A DNA stretch of 64,000 nt from an uncultured Clostridia bacterium (GTDB lineage: Bacteria; Bacillota; Clostridia; Oscillospirales; Ruminococcaceae): NCBI GenBank assembly GCA_945829235.1, contig CALZUA010000002.1, forward strand, positions 122,650-186,649. The letters are read 5' to 3'. The stretch's first letter is position 1; each line of letters starts with the position of its first letter. Position numbers and translations under genes: made by a program. Below the pieces are notes generated by a model. That model had not been told where the DNA came from. It searched no databases and saw only the letters and a program-made list of their open reading frames with translations. This document shows, one piece after another, positions 25,072 to 35,526 of this stretch.

Positions 25072-26330
25072 TCAAACTCTCCCGAAATATAGCCTTTGAG
25101 CGCACTTGCCGCCGCAACAGCAGGACTTGCGAGGTAAACCTCGGAGGTGGTGTCGCCCATTCTGCCGACAAAGTTGCGGTTTGTGGTGGAAACAGCTCTC
25201 TCGTGGGGTGCGAGAATACCCATGTGACCGCCCAGACAAGGACCGCAAGTGGGAGCAGAAACAACCATTCCCGCTTCAACGAAAATCTCGAGCAAGCCGT
25301 TTTTCAGCGCGTCCAAATAAATCTGCTGTGTTGCGGGAATAACAATTGCGCGAACGCCCTTTGCAACCTTCTTGCCCTTGACAATAGCCGCGGCCGCTTC
25401 AAGGTCGCTGTAACGACCGTTGGTGCAGGAACCGATTACAACCTGGTCAATCTTGATATTCAGCTTCTCCGCTTCATCGATTGTCTTGGTGTTCTCGGGC
25501 AGATGCGGGAAAGATACAGTCGGCTTGATTGTGCTCAAATCGATGTCGATAACGCGGTTATAGTGCGCGTCCTCGTCAGCCTTGAAAATCTCAGGCTTGC
25601 GGTCGGTTCTGCCCTTAATGTAATCAAGAGTAACCTCGTCAACCTCGAAAATGCCGTTCTTTGCGCCCGCTTCGATTGCCATATTCGCCATACAAAGTCT
25701 GTCGTCCATCGAAAGGCTCTTCAAGCCCTCGCCGGTGAACTCCATCGACTGGTAAAGCGCGCCGTCAACGCCGATTTCACCGATAATGTGCAGAATAACG
25801 TCCTTGCCGCTAACCCACTTGTTGAGCTTGCCGGTGAGGTTGAACTTAATCGCGGACGGTACCTTGAACCAAGCCTCGCCCGTTGCCATTCCGGCAGCCA
25901 TATCGGTTGAACCTACGCCCGTTGAGAAAGCGCCGAGCGCGCCGTATGTACAGGTGTGGCTGTCCGCGCCGATTACGCAGTCACCCGAGATAACCAGACC
26001 TTTTTCGGGCAAAAGCGCGTGCTCGATACCAACATTTCCGACATCGTAGAAATTCTCGATATCGTACTTATCCGCGAAATTGCGGCACTGCTGGCACTGA
26101 ATAGCCGCTTTGATATCCTTATTCGGTGTGAAGTGATCCATTACCAGCGAGATTTTTGTTTTGTCGAAAACTCCCGTAAAGCCGTTCTTGTTGAACTCGT
26201 TGATTGCAACAGGGCTTGTGATATCGTTTCCGAGAACCATATCCAGCTTCGCCTTTATCAGCTGCCCCTCAACCACGGAATCAAGTCCCGCGTGCTTTGC
26301 CAGAATTTTCTGCGTCATTGTCATTCCCAT
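25068..26330 (-). CDS. leuC: 3-isopropylmalate dehydratase large subunit
   Basis: 420 aa aconitase-family enzyme, isomerises 2- and 3-isopropylmalate; the clostridial/archaeal (short) class. The 4Fe-4S cysteines are in [12 protein letters not shown] (near 300) and [11 protein letters not shown] (near 360). [14 protein letters not shown] near 120 is the other active-site loop. Its ribosome site GGAGG lies inside the end of ligA, two bases upstream of which it starts, so leucine genes have no separate leader or attenuator here. Confidence 0.96.
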   Translation of the reverse strand: MGMTMTQKILAKHAGLDSVVEGQLIKAKLDMVLGNDITSPVAINEFNKNGFTGVFDKTKISLVMDHFTPNKDIKAAIQCQQCRNFADKYDIENFYDVGNVGIEHALLPEKGLVISGDCVIGADSHTCTYGALGAFSTGVGSTDMAAGMATGEAWFKVPSAIKFNLTGKLNKWVSGKDVILHIIGEIGVDGALYQSMEFTGEGLKSLSMDDRLCMANMAIEAGAKNGIFEVDEVTLDYIKGRTDRKPEIFKADEDAHYNRVIDIDLSTIKPTVSFPHLPENTKTIDEAEKLNIKIDQVVIGSCTNGRYSDLEAAAAIVKGKKVAKGVRAIVIPATQQIYLDALKNGLLEIFVEAGMVVSAPTCGPCLGGHMGILAPHERAVSTTNRNFVGRMGDTTSEVYLASPAVAAASALKGYISGEFE

Positions 26331-26332
26331 TT

Positions 26333-29009
<2,677 letters not shown>

Positions 29010-29072
29010 ATTCACCACTCCCCCGATTATAATATGCGGGAAATCGGAGTAAAGTGAATATATTTGTCCGAT

Positions 29073-30482
29073 TTATGAGTTTATAAACGCCTCAAATGCT
29101 TTATAAGCGGCGTAAACGTCGGTTTTTGCCGTAATTTCAAACGGCGCGTGCATCGACATAACGGGGACTCCCACGTCAATCGTGTCAACGTCAAGGTTTG
29201 CGATATATTTGGCAACCGTTCCGCCGCCGCCGATATCAACCTTTCCAAGCTCGCCTGTCTGCCAGATAACCTCGTTCTTGTCGAGAATTGCGCGAATTTC
29301 GCCGACAAATTCCGCAGAAGCATCGGAAGTGCCGCTTTTTCCTCTCGAGCCGGTATACTTTGTCACGCACACGCCGCCGTTGAGAACGCAGGAATTTGTC
29401 TTATCAAACGCGTCCGCAAAGGTTGGGTCATAAGCCGCGTTTACATCTGCCGACAGGCACTTTGAGTTCGACAGAACATCGCGAGCTCTTGCACCGAAAA
29501 TTGCCGCCAAATCCGCGATAAAATACTTCAGATAAGCGGACTGAAGTCCCGTGTTTCCGTCGGAGCCGGTTTCCTCCTTGTCAGTGAGGATAGCAACAAC
29601 GGTCTTTTTCGGGGATTTCGTTTCGAGAACCGCCATAAGTTCTGTATACGCGCAAACTCTGTCGTCCTGACCGTAAGCACCGACAAGACTTCTGTCAAAG
29701 CCGATATCGCGCGCCTTGAACGCAGGTACAGCCTCAAGCTCTGCTGAGAGGAAATCGGCTTCGGTTATGCCGTACTTTTTGTTAAGAATTGCAAGAAGAT
29801 TGAGTTTAACGCCCTCGGAAACCTCGTCGTCCTTGAACGGGCGCGAACCGATGATAAGATTAAGCTCCTCGCCCTTGATAATCTCGGTTGCGGGGCGCTT
29901 CATCTGCGCGGAAGCAAGGTGCGGGAGCAAATCCGATACGCAGAAAACAGGGTCGTTTTCGTCCTCGCCGACATTTACCGTGATTTTCGAGCCGTCTGCC
30001 TTGACGATAACTCCGTGAAGCGACATCGGAACAGTTGTCCACTGATATTTCTTGATACCGCCGTAATAGTGCGACTTGAAATAGCCAACCTCGTCCTTTT
30101 CAACAAGCGGGTTCTGCTTCATATCAAGACGCGGTGAATCAATGTGCGCGGCAAGAAGGTTCACGCCGTTTTCGATAGGCTCCGAGCCGATTACCGCGAG
30201 AATAGCCGATTTTTCACGGTTGATAAGATAAACCTTGTCGCCCGCCTTGTACTTCTTTTTCTTGTCGAATTTCACGAAACCCGCCGCCTTTGCCTCGCGC
30301 TCAATATAACCCGCCGCCTCACGCTCGGTTTTCGCCTCGTCAAGAAAACGCTTGTACCCCTCGCAGAATTTGTCGCATTTTTTGATTTCGCCATCGCTCA
30401 TACGCAGAAAAGCATTTTTCTTGTGCATAAAGAGCTTTTCCTTGAGCTGTTTTGCTTCGTTTTCGGTTTCTTTCTTTGCCAT
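29073..30482 (-). CDS. M18-family aminopeptidase
   Basis: 469 aa zinc aminopeptidase forming large tetrahedral complexes in relatives (yeast Ape1, bacterial ApeB-like); cytosolic. Metal ligands appear in AAHIDSPRLDM (near 110), DKEETGSDGNTG (near 300, catalytic Glu pair) and MSMHAPFE (near 445). Removes N-terminal residues, with acidic or neutral preference in known members. It lies 17 bases after the lytic transglycosylase gene. Confidence 0.93.
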   Translation of the reverse strand: MAKKETENEAKQLKEKLFMHKKNAFLRMSDGEIKKCDKFCEGYKRFLDEAKTEREAAGYIEREAKAAGFVKFDKKKKYKAGDKVYLINREKSAILAVIGSEPIENGVNLLAAHIDSPRLDMKQNPLVEKDEVGYFKSHYYGGIKKYQWTTVPMSLHGVIVKADGSKITVNVGEDENDPVFCVSDLLPHLASAQMKRPATEIIKGEELNLIIGSRPFKDDEVSEGVKLNLLAILNKKYGITEADFLSAELEAVPAFKARDIGFDRSLVGAYGQDDRVCAYTELMAVLETKSPKKTVVAILTDKEETGSDGNTGLQSAYLKYFIADLAAIFGARARDVLSNSKCLSADVNAAYDPTFADAFDKTNSCVLNGGVCVTKYTGSRGKSGTSDASAEFVGEIRAILDKNEVIWQTGELGKVDIGGGGTVAKYIANLDVDTIDVGVPVMSMHAPFEITAKTDVYAAYKAFEAFINS

Positions 30483-30499
30483 TTTGTTTGTCCTTTCTT

Positions 30500-31090
30500 T
30501 TAATTTTTGTCGTTATCGTACAGCTTTTTGTACGTTTTCAAAGCGTTTGTGATTTTATCGACATAATGCGCGGTATCGGGCATCGGTATAACCTCAAGAT
30601 GAACTCCGTCCGATGAATAACGCCTGTCGGAAAGCCACTCGTTAACCGTACCTCGTCCCGCGTGATAAGCCGCCGCAGTCGCTTCGATTGTCCCGAATTC
30701 CTCGTAAAGATACCCCAAAAGCCAACAGCCGTAGTCGATATTTTTCTGCGCATTGTACATATCGAAATAAACCGCATCGTTATCATCGCGCTTATACTTT
30801 ATCCAGTCAAAGGTTTCTTCCATAATCTGCATAAGCCCGCGCGCGCCGACATTTGAAACAGCGTCGGTTTTGAAGCCGCTCTCGGTCTTGATAACTGCGT
30901 AAACCAAGTACTTGTCGATACCGTTCTGCGCCGAGTATTTTTCAACATAAGTCTGATATTTCAGCGGATGTGTTTCGATGATATATTGCCGATAACCGAA
31001 GTAAACCCCGACTCCCACAATAGCCGCCGCAACAATAATTATCGCCGCGATTAAACCCGCACGTTTCTTTTTTTGCTTTTTATAAACCAT
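30500..31090 (-). CDS. Membrane-anchored lytic transglycosylase (SLT/GH23)
   Basis: 196 aa. A basic N-terminus, one membrane helix (about 11-32), then a Slt-type transglycosylase domain: YAVIKTESGFKTDAVSNVGARGLMQI (about 63-88) with catalytic Glu in TESGF, and AYHAGRGTVNEWL near 145. It cleaves peptidoglycan with 1,6-anhydro product formation, outside the membrane. Its ATG shares a base with the coaE stop (TAATG). Confidence 0.9.
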   Translation of the reverse strand: MVYKKQKKKRAGLIAAIIIVAAAIVGVGVYFGYRQYIIETHPLKYQTYVEKYSAQNGIDKYLVYAVIKTESGFKTDAVSNVGARGLMQIMEETFDWIKYKRDDNDAVYFDMYNAQKNIDYGCWLLGYLYEEFGTIEATAAAYHAGRGTVNEWLSDRRYSSDGVHLEVIPMPDTAHYVDKITNALKTYKKLYDNDKN

Positions 31091-31689
31091 TATTTGCCTT
31101 TCAATTTAACGATAATCGCCTGCGCTTTATCGTAAAGCTCCTTTTCCGAGCCGTTGTTTTCGATAGCAAAATCCGAGTGTTCCCTGAAAAATTCAACTCC
31201 GTGCTGAGAAGAAAGCCGTTCTCTTGCCTTTTCCAGAGTGATTTTATCGCGCTTTGAAATTCTCTCGGCGCAAAGCTCGATATCGGCAACAACGCTGATT
31301 ATCTCCGTACACAAGCCGTCAATTCCCGCTTCAAAAAGCGTCGGCGCGTCAAGCAGAACATCTTTGTCGAAACGTTCGATTTGCCGCATAATATCGTAGG
31401 TTATATAGGGGAAAATTATTCCGCAGTACTCGGCGTACTTTGCCTTGTCGTTGTAAATCATCGCCGCAGTTTTCACGCGGTCAAGTGTGCCGTCGGAGTT
31501 CAGGATATCCTTGCCGAAACGCTCGGAAACCTCGAGCAGAAAAGCGCTCTTTGACGCGATTTTCCGCGCAACATCATCGCAGTCGATAACCGCGAAACCG
31601 TTTTCCTCAAAGACGCGCCGCACGGTTGATTTACCCGCGCCGCTTTGCCCCGTAAGCCCGATTATTCTGATTTTCTGCGGATTTTCCAT
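31090..31689 (-). CDS. coaE: Dephospho-CoA kinase
   Basis: Last step of CoA synthesis, phosphorylating the 3' hydroxyl of the ribose. 199 aa P-loop protein: GLTGQSGAGKSTVRRVFEE (Walker A), DCDDVARK, and DAPTLFEAGIDGLC further on. It has its own sigma-A promoter in the 73-base gap after sua5, so the operon can be entered here. Confidence 0.94.
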   Translation of the reverse strand: MENPQKIRIIGLTGQSGAGKSTVRRVFEENGFAVIDCDDVARKIASKSAFLLEVSERFGKDILNSDGTLDRVKTAAMIYNDKAKYAEYCGIIFPYITYDIMRQIERFDKDVLLDAPTLFEAGIDGLCTEIISVVADIELCAERISKRDKITLEKARERLSSQHGVEFFREHSDFAIENNGSEKELYDKAQAIIVKLKGK

Positions 31690-31737
31690 AATTATACACC
31701 ACGCCGTTCAAATTAAACAAATGCCGATATTTATATA

Positions 31738-31766
31738 AGTATAACGCAACTTTTCCCGTTTGTCAA
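31738..31766 (-). promoter_or_regulatory. Internal sigma-A promoter before coaE
   Basis: TTGACA (31766-31761), 17 bases, TATACT (31743-31738). The -35 box overlaps the stop codon of sua5. It leaves a 45-base leader before coaE. Confidence 0.75.
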
Positions 31767-32758
31767 GAGGTTTCGATTATCCTGAAAGCCGCGGCTCGAA
31801 GCAGACGGTTGTACACAGCAAGCCCCACGCCGTACTTTGATGGAATTTCAACATACACCTTTTCCGCGCCGATTTCGTCCGCGTGCCGCAGCAGCGCGAA
31901 CAACCGATGCGCCTGAATTTCCGAGGTTTCGCCGTAATCCATACAACCCTCTCGTTCACCGCACGAAAGAAAAATTGTTTTCTCGCCGCCGTTATCTTGA
32001 CAGAATTTCTTGAAATCATCGCCATGCGCGTTCACGATAAAAACGTCCGCTTTCGGGGAATAATGCTTGTACTTCATTCCCGGCGAAAGCACCTTTTCAT
32101 CGGCTTTCGGCGCGGCTTCAACAGCCTTGTCCACCTCAACCTCGGCAAATTCCGCGAGCATTTCCCGTGTTATACCGCCCGGACGAAGAATGTGGATTTT
32201 CCCGTTTCTGAAGCAGATAACCGTGCTCTCCACGCCGACCGAACATTCTCCATCATCGATTATCAGCGGAATTTTGCCGTTCATATCCTCGAAAACGTGT
32301 TCCGCTTTTGTGGGGCTTGGCTTGCCCGAAGTGTTTGCAGAAGGCGCGGCAAGCGGAAATCCGCATTTTTCGATAATCTCACGCGCGGCTTCATTTGCGG
32401 GCATTCTCACGGCAACGGTTGACAAACCGCCGCTTGTTTCCTCGGGAACGACCTCGGTTTTATCGAAAATCATTGTAAGAGGTCCCGCCCAAAACTGCTC
32501 GGCAAGCCGCTTCGCAAGCTCGGGGATATCGGTTACAAGCGGCTTCATCATCTCGAAATTGCTTATGTGGACGATAAGCGGGTTATCCTGCGGTCTGCCC
32601 TTGGCGACAAAAATACTGCGAACCGCGTTTTCATCGAGCGCGTTTGCCGCAAGCCCGTAAACCGTTTCGGTGGGAATTGCAACAATCCCGCCGTTTTTCA
32701 GAATTTTCGCGGCTTTCTCGGCGCTTTCCTCGGTATATTTTTCAAGCTCCGTGAGCAT
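31763..32758 (-). CDS. L-threonylcarbamoyladenylate synthase, Sua5 type
   Basis: Makes threonylcarbamoyl-AMP for t6A37 of tRNAs reading ANN codons. 331 aa: a YrdC/TsaC domain (about 15-200, with PTETVYGLAANAL and KGRPQDNPLIVH) plus the C-terminal Sua5 domain (about 230-331) joined by a linker with PGMKYKHYSPKA, which together identify the long Sua5 form. AAGGTG precedes the ATG. It is between the small post-prfA reading frame and coaE. Confidence 0.94.
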   Translation of the reverse strand: MLTELEKYTEESAEKAAKILKNGGIVAIPTETVYGLAANALDENAVRSIFVAKGRPQDNPLIVHISNFEMMKPLVTDIPELAKRLAEQFWAGPLTMIFDKTEVVPEETSGGLSTVAVRMPANEAAREIIEKCGFPLAAPSANTSGKPSPTKAEHVFEDMNGKIPLIIDDGECSVGVESTVICFRNGKIHILRPGGITREMLAEFAEVEVDKAVEAAPKADEKVLSPGMKYKHYSPKADVFIVNAHGDDFKKFCQDNGGEKTIFLSCGEREGCMDYGETSEIQAHRLFALLRHADEIGAEKVYVEIPSKYGVGLAVYNRLLRAAAFRIIETS

Positions 32759-32783
32759 TTTTTCACCTTCTCAAATCATTCAA

Positions 32784-32984
32784 TCAGCCCGTACAGCCGG
32801 TACATCGCAAGCATATTTGCAAGTGCATTTTCTCGGCAAAAAGCTGGCGATAGGTCGCGGTTTTCTCTTTTCCGGCACTTTTCAGCTCGGTGAGTTTCCT
32901 CGATTTTTCATCGTATTGCTCACGAACCGACAAAAGCATTTCCTCAAAGCTGTCAAGCCGTGATTTTTCGCTGTCTTTTATCAT
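32784..32984 (-). CDS. Small coiled-coil protein after prfA, with a probable 3' frameshift
   Basis: As it stands, 66 aa: Lys/Glu-rich and helical (EEMLLSVREQYDEKSRKLTELKSAGKEK), then TATYRQLFAEKMHL, and an odd Cys-rich tail. The KSAGKEKTATYRQLFAEKM stretch resembles small clostridial proteins that end in a hydrophobic helix. In the neighbouring frame the DNA continues LANMLAMYRLYGLIE and stops at 32776, so a one-base loss near 32823-32828 is likely. Starts three bases after the prfA stop with a weak ribosome site. Function unknown. Confidence 0.55.
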   Translation of the reverse strand: MIKDSEKSRLDSFEEMLLSVREQYDEKSRKLTELKSAGKEKTATYRQLFAEKMHLQICLRCTGCTG

Positions 32985-32986
32985 CG

Positions 32987-34060
32987 TCAACTCTCGTTCT
33001 TGGCAAGCAACGCCGTTCTCTCGGCAAGCCGCAGCGCGTCAAAAATCTCATCGCAACCGCCGTTCATCATCTCGTCCAGCTTGTACAGCGTAAGCCCGAT
33101 TCTGTGGTCGGTGACGCGGGACTGCGGGAAATTGTAGGTTCTGATACGCTCGGAGCGGTCGCCCGTGCCCACTTGACCGCGGCGTTCCTCGGCTATGGCG
33201 TTGTCACGCGCGGTTTTCTCCGCCTCGTAAAGCCTGCTGTACAGCATTTTCAGCGCCTTTTCCTTATTCTTCATCTGCGAGCGCTCTTCCTGACACTCAA
33301 CCACAACTCCCGATGGGTGATGAATAATACGAACAGCGGACTCGGTTTTGTTGATGTGCTGACCGCCCGCGCCGCTTGAACGAAACGTCTGTACCGTCAA
33401 ATCAGCCGGATTTATGTTCACGTCAACGTCCTCAACTTCGGGCAAAACCGCCACGGTTACCGTCGAAGTCTGGATACGTCCCTGCGACTCGGTTTCGGGA
33501 ACGCGCTGAACACGGTGCACGCCGCTCTCGTATTTCAATTTCGCGTAAACGCCCTCGCCCTCAACGCCGAACGAAATCTCCTTGTACCCGCCAAGCTCGG
33601 TTGGATTTGCGCTCATAACGTCAATTTTCCAGCCTTGACGTGCCGCGTACATCGAGTACATTCTGAACATCGAATTTGCAAAAAGAGCCGCTTCTTCACC
33701 GCCAGCGCCCGCACGTATTTCAACGATAACGCTCTTATCATCGTCGGGGTCACGCGGCAAAAGCAGAATTTTCAGCTCCTCGTCGCATTTCTCCATAAGC
33801 GCCTTGTTTTCAATATAGTCAAGCTCGGCAAGTTCTCGTAGCTCGTCTTCAACCGAATTATCGTCCAAAATAGCTTTCGCGTCAAGACAGGATTTTTCGG
33901 CTTTGCTGTACTGATTGTACATATCGACAATCGGTGTGAGGTTCTTGTATTCCTTCATAAGCTCCGCGTAGAGCTTGTTGTCGGCGGCAACCTTCGGGTC
34001 GGACAGCTTCGCGCTTATCTCATCGTACCGCGCGATTATCATTTGTATTCTTTCACGCAT
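32987..34060 (-). CDS. prfA: Peptide chain release factor 1
   Basis: Recognises UAA/UAG and triggers peptide release. 357 aa. The tripeptide stop-reading motif is PET within RVPETESQGR (near 185), as in other Firmicutes; the catalytic loop is SGAGGQHINKTES (near 230). GGAG before the ATG. No prmC (release-factor methyltransferase) gene follows; instead a small reading frame and sua5. Confidence 0.96.
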   Translation of the reverse strand: MRERIQMIIARYDEISAKLSDPKVAADNKLYAELMKEYKNLTPIVDMYNQYSKAEKSCLDAKAILDDNSVEDELRELAELDYIENKALMEKCDEELKILLLPRDPDDDKSVIVEIRAGAGGEEAALFANSMFRMYSMYAARQGWKIDVMSANPTELGGYKEISFGVEGEGVYAKLKYESGVHRVQRVPETESQGRIQTSTVTVAVLPEVEDVDVNINPADLTVQTFRSSGAGGQHINKTESAVRIIHHPSGVVVECQEERSQMKNKEKALKMLYSRLYEAEKTARDNAIAEERRGQVGTGDRSERIRTYNFPQSRVTDHRIGLTLYKLDEMMNGGCDEIFDALRLAERTALLAKNES

Positions 34061-34072
34061 AGTTTTCTCCGA

Positions 34073-34264
34073 TTATTGATTTTCGTCGCGGATAATCGAC
34101 TTGATGTTTTTCTCGCACTTGGAACGCGGTGTCATCACAATTCTCCCGCACCCCTCGCAACAAAGCCTGAAATCCGCTCCCGCGCGCAAAACCTTCATTC
34201 GCACACTCCCGCAAACAGGGTGATTTTTTTTCATCACGAGGATATCTCCAACCTTTATATCCAT
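34073..34264 (-). CDS. DUF951 family protein
   Basis: 63 aa. The family pattern is complete: MDIKVGDILVMKKNHPVCG, VLRAGADFRLCCEGCGRIVMTPRSK. Four cysteines (one early, three in the FRLCCEGC knuckle) suggest a zinc site and the HPxCG element is typical. Function unknown; common in Firmicutes near translation genes. AGGAGG precedes the ATG. An overlapping frame at 34053-34268 is discarded. First gene of the minus-strand convoy, behind a promoter. Confidence 0.88.
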   Translation of the reverse strand: MDIKVGDILVMKKNHPVCGSVRMKVLRAGADFRLCCEGCGRIVMTPRSKCEKNIKSIIRDENQ

Positions 34265-34308
34265 TCAATCACCCTCCTTTTTACAACCTTTTCTGCATAC
34301 ATATATAA

Positions 34309-34337
34309 ATTATATCACTTTTTCCGAATTATTTCAA
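34309..34337 (-). promoter_or_regulatory. Sigma-A promoter of the DUF951-prfA convoy
   Basis: TTGAAA (34337-34332), 17 bases, TATAAT (34314-34309), about 45 bases before the DUF951 start. It probably drives the 12.7 kb run down to the FNT gene, helped by the internal promoter before coaE. Confidence 0.8.
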
Positions 34338-34396
34338 GTCGGTTAACGATTTTTTTCAAGTATTTGTAAAAATTTTTATTTTTTTGCAAAAAACAC

Positions 34397-34425
34397 TTGA
34401 CAAATGAGATGTTATCTGCTATAAT
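34397..34425 (+). promoter_or_regulatory. Consensus sigma-A promoter of tRNA-Lys
   Basis: TTGACA (34397-34402), 17 bases, TATAAT (34420-34425), about 18 bases before the tRNA. TTTTTGCAAA lies a few bases before the -35 box, an element that recurs at other promoters here. Confidence 0.9.
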
Positions 34426-34442
34426 AGATACGTTGCAGTTAT

Positions 34443-34518
34443 GATCCACTAGCTCAGGCGGTAGAGCACCTGACTTTTAATCAGGGTGTCCCGGGTTCGA
34501 TTCCCGGGTGGATCACCA
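34443..34518 (+). tRNA. tRNA-Lys(UUU)
   Basis: 76 bases with encoded CCA. Acceptor arms GATCCAC/GTGGATC; anticodon loop CTTTTAA gives anticodon TTT; T loop GGTTCGATTCC. An intrinsic terminator follows eight bases later. Confidence 0.97.
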
Positions 34519-34526
34519 ACATAACG

Positions 34527-34561
34527 CCGAATCCTTGGGAGCAAGGATTCGGAGTTTTTTT
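34527..34561 (+). terminator. Intrinsic terminator after tRNA-Lys
   Basis: Ten-base stem (CCGAATCCTT arm, 34527-34536 with 34543-34552), six-base loop, then seven T from 34555. Confidence 0.9.
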
Positions 34562-34579
34562 CAGCAAGATAAAATATCA

Positions 34580-34656
34580 GCGCCCGTAGCTCAGCTGGAT
34601 AGAGCAATAGCCTCCGACGCTATGTGTCGTGCGTTCGAATCGCATCGGGCGTACCA
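34580..34656 (+). tRNA. tRNA-Arg(CCG)
   Basis: 77 bases with encoded CCA. Acceptor GCGCCCG/CGGGCGT (first pair G-U); anticodon loop CTCCGAC gives anticodon CCG, reading CGG. A terminator separates it from tRNA-Lys; I see no separate promoter in the short gap, so read-through may serve it. Confidence 0.95.
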
Positions 34657-34667
34657 AAAATATTCTC

Positions 34668-34692
34668 GGAGAGCGAAATGCTCTCCATTTTT
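34668..34692 (+). terminator. Intrinsic terminator after tRNA-Arg
   Basis: Seven-base stem GGAGAGC/GCTCTCC with a five-base loop, then ATTTTTG. Confidence 0.75.
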
Positions 34693-34749
34693 GTAAATGC
34701 AGTGAATATCTAATTTTTAGCGAGAAAAATTATGTGAGGAGTGCAGGTT

Positions 34750-35448
34750 ATGTCAAAGAAATCCGAGCTTCATCAAGGTCATAGAAAACGGATGCTTGAC
34801 AAGTTCCTTGCGCAAGGCATAGGCTGTTTCGAGGAGCACGAAATTCTCGAAATCCTTCTCTATTCGATTTTCTCGCGGTGCAACACCAACGAAATAAGTC
34901 ACAAGCTCATTGACAAATTCGGTTCACTGTCCAACGTTTTGAGCGCGTCAAAAGATGATTTAATGACAATCAGCGGTATAGGCGAAAATGCCGCCGCTTT
35001 TATTTGTTTTTTGGGCGAATTTGTTTCAAAATACCGCGAAGATGCGCTCGATAAACGCAGACGCCTGAATTCCCCGGAAAAGCTCGCCGAATACGCGAAA
35101 ACTCTGTTCGTAAATCCGCTCGAGGAGTCCGCTTACGTCATTATGCTCGACAAGTCGCTTTACCTTATCGGCTCGGAGAAAATCTCGGACAGTGCCCCCG
35201 ACTCGTCTTGTTTTAACGCAAAAAACGTTATCGGAGCGGCAATTGCCCGAAAAAGCAACAACATCGTTCTCGTTCACAATCACCCCGTCGGAACCGCAAA
35301 CTTTTCTTCCGCCGATGTTTCCGCGACAAGACGGCTTGTCAATCTTCTTAAAGAGCTTGACATCGAGCTTAACGACCACATCGTTATCTCGGGCGACAGC
35401 GTTGGTTCAATGCGCTCGGCGGGTGTTTTCAGCGAATATTGGGGATAA
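34750..35448 (+). CDS. radC: RadC family JAB1/MPN domain protein
   Basis: 232 aa. N-terminal helix-hairpin-helix region (with SKDDLMTISGIGENAA near 80) and a C-terminal JAMM metalloprotease-like domain: the motif HNHPVGTANFSSAD (near 175) keeps both histidines, the serine and the aspartate. The historical link to recombination repair is doubtful; function is unresolved. GAGGAG eight bases before the ATG at 34750 sets the start. It lies just upstream of the uvrB promoter. Confidence 0.9.
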   Translation: MSKKSELHQGHRKRMLDKFLAQGIGCFEEHEILEILLYSIFSRCNTNEISHKLIDKFGSLSNVLSASKDDLMTISGIGENAAAFICFLGEFVSKYREDALDKRRRLNSPEKLAEYAKTLFVNPLEESAYVIMLDKSLYLIGSEKISDSAPDSSCFNAKNVIGAAIARKSNNIVLVHNHPVGTANFSSADVSATRRLVNLLKELDIELNDHIVISGDSVGSMRSAGVFSEYWG

Positions 35449-35463
35449 ATTTTATTTTTCATA

Positions 35464-35492
35464 TTGACAAATCAGCCGTTCACTTGTATAAT
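35464..35492 (+). promoter_or_regulatory. Consensus sigma-A promoter of uvrB
   Basis: TTGACA (35464-35469), 17 bases, TATAAT (35487-35492), 34 bases before the uvrB ATG. Confidence 0.9.
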
Positions 35493-35504
35493 ATAAGTGA
35501 ACGG
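35476..35504. promoter_or_regulatory. Palindromic operator candidate over the uvrB -10 box
   Basis: CCGTTCACTT (35476-35485) and AAGTGAACGG (35495-35504) are exact reverse complements around a nine-base centre that holds the -10 box. The placement is that of a repressor site. It does not match the Gram-positive LexA box (GAAC-N4-GTTC). Confidence 0.6.
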
Positions 35505-35526
35505 TTTTGCAAAATGAGGTGATTTT

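Noticed and set aside
34053-34268. 71-residue frame overlapping DUF951
   Set aside because: The other frame matches DUF951 residue for residue and has a good ribosome site; this one matches nothing.
35476-35504. LexA (SOS) box at uvrB
   Set aside because: The palindrome has outward CCGTTC/GAACGG arms, not GAAC-N4-GTTC. I kept it only as an operator of unknown regulator.
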